Shown: positions 61,714 through 64,000 of the stretch, one piece after another | Layout: each line of letters begins with the position of its first letter | Numbering within the stretch: position 1 is the stretch's first letter | Assembly: GCF_001435835.1 (NCBI RefSeq) | Contig: NZ_AZFX01000036.1 | Span: 62,001 to 126,000 of the forward strand | Direction: 5' to 3' | Length of the DNA: 64,000 nt | Source: Lapidilactobacillus concavus DSM 17758 | GTDB taxonomy: Bacteria > Bacillota > Bacilli > Lactobacillales > Lactobacillaceae | Notes under the pieces: generated by a model | Told to the model about the DNA's origin: nothing | The model's database searches: none | Seen by the model: only the letters and a program-made list of their open reading frames with translations | Made by a program: the position numbers and the translations under genes

Positions 61714-63039
61714 ATGAACGATCAAGTGACAACACCATCAACAAATAACGGTTCATCCCGATTCTGGCAACCTGTTGATCAACTGACACTCGCCGACCAA
61801 CCACCACTTTCAAACGACGACACGGCCGAGACGGCTTCAATTTTGAAAACAGTTGTTGCCGCCTTCATGCCAGAATTATCACCAGGACAAGTCGAAGACG
61901 CCATCCAAATTGCACTTGCGAATACCTTCAAACAAAAGAAATTGGCGACCTGGGTCACTTTTGATCACGTGCTTGGTCATGAAGACGACCCCGCCTCTGA
62001 AGTAAGCTTTGGTGAAATGTTTCATGGCGCAACGATGACGCTAGCCGATATCGCCAGTCTGTTGATGACCACTTTCGCCGATAAATTAATAACTACACAG
62101 CATGTCTTCGTCAGCACTAACCCTGATCTATTGATTGCGTTAGGCCATCAACTGACCTCGGCGCAGAAGTTGTTGGGAATTGTCGACGGAAGTCAGTTAG
62201 ATACCTTCAGACAAATTGAGCTGAACGCAATCGCCGACCAAGCGAATTGTCAGATTTTCGATAGCTCATCACCTACCACAGCATGCGTTGAGTTAACGAG
62301 CCATGAAAATTTGCAAGTGGTTGATGTTGATGAGTTGCTGAGTTTGATGCCTGTTGTCGCAGCGTTACGACAATTGTTAGTCGACGCGCCTACCAATCAA
62401 CCACTCGATTTGGCAATCGACGCTGATCACTTAGAACTCGCTGTCGCCGCTGGTTATGCGAACACGTTGAATAGCGCCGGTACCCAATTCGGACATATCA
62501 ACGTTAGCACATTGGCCCAGACGCCCTTTGCACGACTAATCGCTGGTGAATCAGTCCGGCTACCTCAAGCCACACAACATTTATTGAACGCGCTCATGCA
62601 TCAGTTACTGCCAGATGCAACGCCATCGATTGAATTTGACGCCGGTCAACTTCAGCGGTTAATGACAGCCCAAGACTTTTGCACGTTTGAAGTCGTTTTT
62701 AAGGGACAAGCAAAACAGACGATCAAGCAATTTCAAATGGCAACAAATTACACGATAGGTGTGACAACGGCAGTTGCTGCCACCCCGCTCCTTCTCGCAA
62801 ATAAAAAGAGCGACCACAAACAACTTGTGATCGCCCCACTTGATGCTTATTTAACCCCTGAATTTGTGCTGGAGAGCATTACCGGACGCGATGATGGTAA
62901 ACGAGATTTTGAATCTATCCAAATTCTACGCCAGATCATCAACGCAAAGCCGCCACGCGCAATGACACGACTCAAATCAATCGAGCTGGCACCAATTCCA
63001 CCCCTAGATCTCGATGAAATTCATACCTGGTTAAATTAA
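61714..63039 (+). CDS. Threonine synthase-like protein lacking the PLP site (probable pseudoenzyme)
   Basis: A 441-residue protein whose layout follows ThrC from end to end: AFMPELSPGQVEDAIQIAL near residue 50, EMFHGATMTLADIASLLM near 101 (ThrC has ELFHGPT-AFKD), VFVSTNPDLLIAL near 131, AAGYANTLNS near 245, VTTAVAATP near 350 and LVIAPLDAYLTPEFV near 371. The PLP lysine position is Ala111, the SGDTG phosphate loop is TNPDL, and the GNFG motif is DADHL. It cannot use PLP in the known way. The frame is intact, GAAGGA lies upstream, and a cre-like operator overlaps its promoter. Role unknown. The homology call is by eye and moderate. Confidence 0.6.
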   Translation: MNDQVTTPSTNNGSSRFWQPVDQLTLADQPPLSNDDTAETASILKTVVAAFMPELSPGQVEDAIQIALANTFKQKKLATWVTFDHVLGHEDDPASEVSFGEMFHGATMTLADIASLLMTTFADKLITTQHVFVSTNPDLLIALGHQLTSAQKLLGIVDGSQLDTFRQIELNAIADQANCQIFDSSSPTTACVELTSHENLQVVDVDELLSLMPVVAALRQLLVDAPTNQPLDLAIDADHLELAVAAGYANTLNSAGTQFGHINVSTLAQTPFARLIAGESVRLPQATQHLLNALMHQLLPDATPSIEFDAGQLQRLMTAQDFCTFEVVFKGQAKQTIKQFQMATNYTIGVTTAVAATPLLLANKKSDHKQLVIAPLDAYLTPEFVLESITGRDDGKRDFESIQILRQIINAKPPRAMTRLKSIELAPIPPLDLDEIHTWLN

Positions 63040-63356
63040 TAGATTCCCTGACCTTTTTCGTCGATGATGGGATCATTAAAGTTTCGGCGATAATAGTTGA
63101 CATCAATCACCTTGTATTTGTTATTGGTGAACTTAGCGATGATCCGGCCCTCTTGTACTGGGGACCAGCCTTCGCTCCCAAGAACAACCAATTGATGATT
63201 AATGATATCGGCCTTCTTACCGAAATCTTCACCGAAGAATTGTTCGATAGTCTCTTTGCTAGTCTTGGCCGTGTATGGCAAGAAATAAGTCATTTTAGCG
63301 GTCGAAAAAGCGGCAAACTCTGTTGTTGGAAAATTGGCTAATTCATTAACTTCCAT
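63036..63356 (-). CDS. Hypothetical protein, 106 residues
   Basis: A soluble, mixed-charge protein with no membrane segment and no motif I recognise. It has Phe/Tyr-rich N-terminal half (FSTAKMTYFLPYTAK) and ends in KVIDVNYYRRNFNDPIIDE. AGGTGA lies upstream of the ATG, which supports it as real. It overlaps the end of the convergent threonine synthase-like gene by 4 bases and is divergent from the small gene at 63433. Confidence 0.65.
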   Translation of the reverse strand: MEVNELANFPTTEFAAFSTAKMTYFLPYTAKTSKETIEQFFGEDFGKKADIINHQLVVLGSEGWSPVQEGRIIAKFTNNKYKVIDVNYYRRNFNDPIIDEKGQGIY

Positions 63357-63432
63357 TTTTTCACCTGTTTTACTTTCTCTATTTTTCTGATTAATGGTAA
63401 AATTAACCTGTGCTACTCAAGGAGGTTTTGAT

Positions 63433-63618
63433 ATGTCATTGTCAAAAATTGCAGAAGAATTAATCGACTTACAGAAACGCAAGGAATTAACCGATACACA
63501 AATTGCGTTTGAAAGTCACTTCAGTGTCGAGAAGATTCACCAGATCAAGGCTGGAGAACTCGAACCAAGTCAAGAAGACATCGATCATTTGACTGCATAC
63601 TTAGCAAGCAAAAAGTAA
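63433..63618 (+). CDS. Small helix-turn-helix-like protein (61 residues)
   Basis: A 61-residue, largely helical protein: KIAEELIDLQKRKELTDTQI then FESHFSVEKIHQIKAGE, resembling a minimal XRE-type helix-turn-helix with an acidic tail. It may belong to the small lactobacillar LBP_cg2779-type family; I recall that family only roughly. AAGGAGG 7 bases before ATG 63433 is strong; an in-frame codon at 63394 precedes it. A terminator follows at once. Confidence 0.75.
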   Translation: MSLSKIAEELIDLQKRKELTDTQIAFESHFSVEKIHQIKAGELEPSQEDIDHLTAYLASKK

Positions 63619-63634
63619 TTTTACCAAATTCATC

Positions 63635-63663
63635 AGCGACCTCACTGGGGGTCGTTTTTTTGT
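63635..63663 (+). terminator. Terminator after the small HTH-like gene
   Basis: GCGACC and GGTCGT pair around a short loop, followed by a run of T. Confidence 0.8.
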
Positions 63664-63745
63664 ATCACCTAAAAAACATCACGAGATTGATCGATTATTA
63701 TGAAAAGCCCGTACTCACTAGAAGCGGAACATACTCAAGCGAGGA

Positions 63746-64000
63746 TCAACCGATTCCGAGCGAGATGCGAGCATAGCGACTCATCATCTCCGGCGTCCAC
63801 TGCGGATACCAGACCAATTCGATATCAACATCATCAACTTCAGGCAAAACCTTAAGCGCGGTATTGATCTGATCGGACAAATAATCGGTCAACGGACAGC
63901 CCATCGTGGTCAACGTCATATTGACGGTCGCCAAACCATCTTCATCTAAGTCAACGTCATAAACCAGGCCCAAGTTAACGATATCGATACCCAATTCGGG
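63746..64000 (-). CDS. DUF59 / MIP18-family metal-sulphur cluster protein, C-terminal part
   Basis: The frame is open to the window edge; the gene starts beyond base 64000. The visible 84 or so residues show PELGIDIVNLGLVYDVDL, then VNMTLTTMGCPLTDYL with the conserved Cys, and VELVWYPQW-type ending (here IELVWYPQWTPEMMS). These are standard for the PaaD/SufT group, which assists iron-sulphur cluster assembly. The N-terminal residues are missing only because of the window. Confidence 0.93.
   Translation of the reverse strand, partial: PELGIDIVNLGLVYDVDLDEDGLATVNMTLTTMGCPLTDYLSDQINTALKVLPEVDDVDIELVWYPQWTPEMMSRYARISLGIG

Overview
The window looks like a piece of chromosome from a low-to-mid GC Gram-positive lactic acid bacterium of the Lactobacillaceae. 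Supporting signs are strong AGGAGG-type ribosome binding sites, a type B RNase P RNA next to gpsB, the mevalonate route to isopentenyl diphosphate, AddAB (RexAB) recombination genes, a PyrR-controlled operon, EbsA- and DegV/FakB-type proteins, and pyruvate formate-lyase fermentation. I cannot name the species from sequence alone. The contents are mostly core genome with a few accessory genes.

Layout: (1) 1-7 kb: the end of parC, pflB and pflA, a LysR regulator and the Mn-dependent pyrophosphatase ppaC. (2) 7-15 kb: accessory genes, namely a fused double nucleotidyltransferase, a MORN-repeat membrane protein translationally coupled to an OatA-like acyltransferase, GNAT, a Ca/Na antiporter, DegV and MarR. 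(3) 15-28 kb: rqcH; then on the minus strand the PyrR-attenuated operon pyrR-pyrP-carA-carB; then ebsA-fhs-lspA-rluD-GNAT. (4) 28-34 kb: RNase HI-like protein, a second DegV, CorA, and the conserved ypsA-gpsB-rnpB-rlmL block. (5) 34-43 kb: recU-ponA facing dinG-ypmB-asnS-dnaD-nth, an arrangement familiar from Bacillus. (6) 43-53 kb: three tandem 122-bp palindromic repeats, addBA, and a solitary DUF262/DUF1524 (GmrSD-like) defence gene. (7) 53-57 kb: the mevalonate operon mvk-mvaD-mvaK2-fni. (8) 57-64 kb: an XRE/DUF2975 pair, an rRNA methyltransferase, an orphan MacB-like membrane protein, a probably leaderless methyltransferase, a threonine synthase-like protein, small unknown genes and the end of a DUF59 gene.

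The most striking observation is a set of full-length proteins built on familiar enzyme folds that lack their catalytic residues. The carA-carB pair keeps its reading frames, length, coupling and place under PyrR control. However, the CarA glutaminase Cys and His are Gly and Asp, and both CarB ATP-grasp domains have lost the metal-binding Glu and Asn. The allosteric C-terminal domain of CarB is comparatively intact. The gene at 61.7 kb has threonine synthase architecture from end to end but lacks the PLP lysine and the phosphate-binding loop. A second strong signal is the addA-dinG gap, filled by three tandem 122-bp units, each a roughly 100-nt hairpin. The third copy has changed sequence in both arms while keeping the pairing.

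Metabolically, PflB/PflA make formate and Fhs can load it onto tetrahydrofolate. PyrR and PyrP link uracil uptake to pyrimidine status. The four mevalonate genes form an uninterrupted route from mevalonate to IPP/DMAPP. LspA, GpsB, PBP1A and the OatA-like protein act at the envelope. AddAB, RecU, Nth, DinG and DnaD serve DNA repair and replication.
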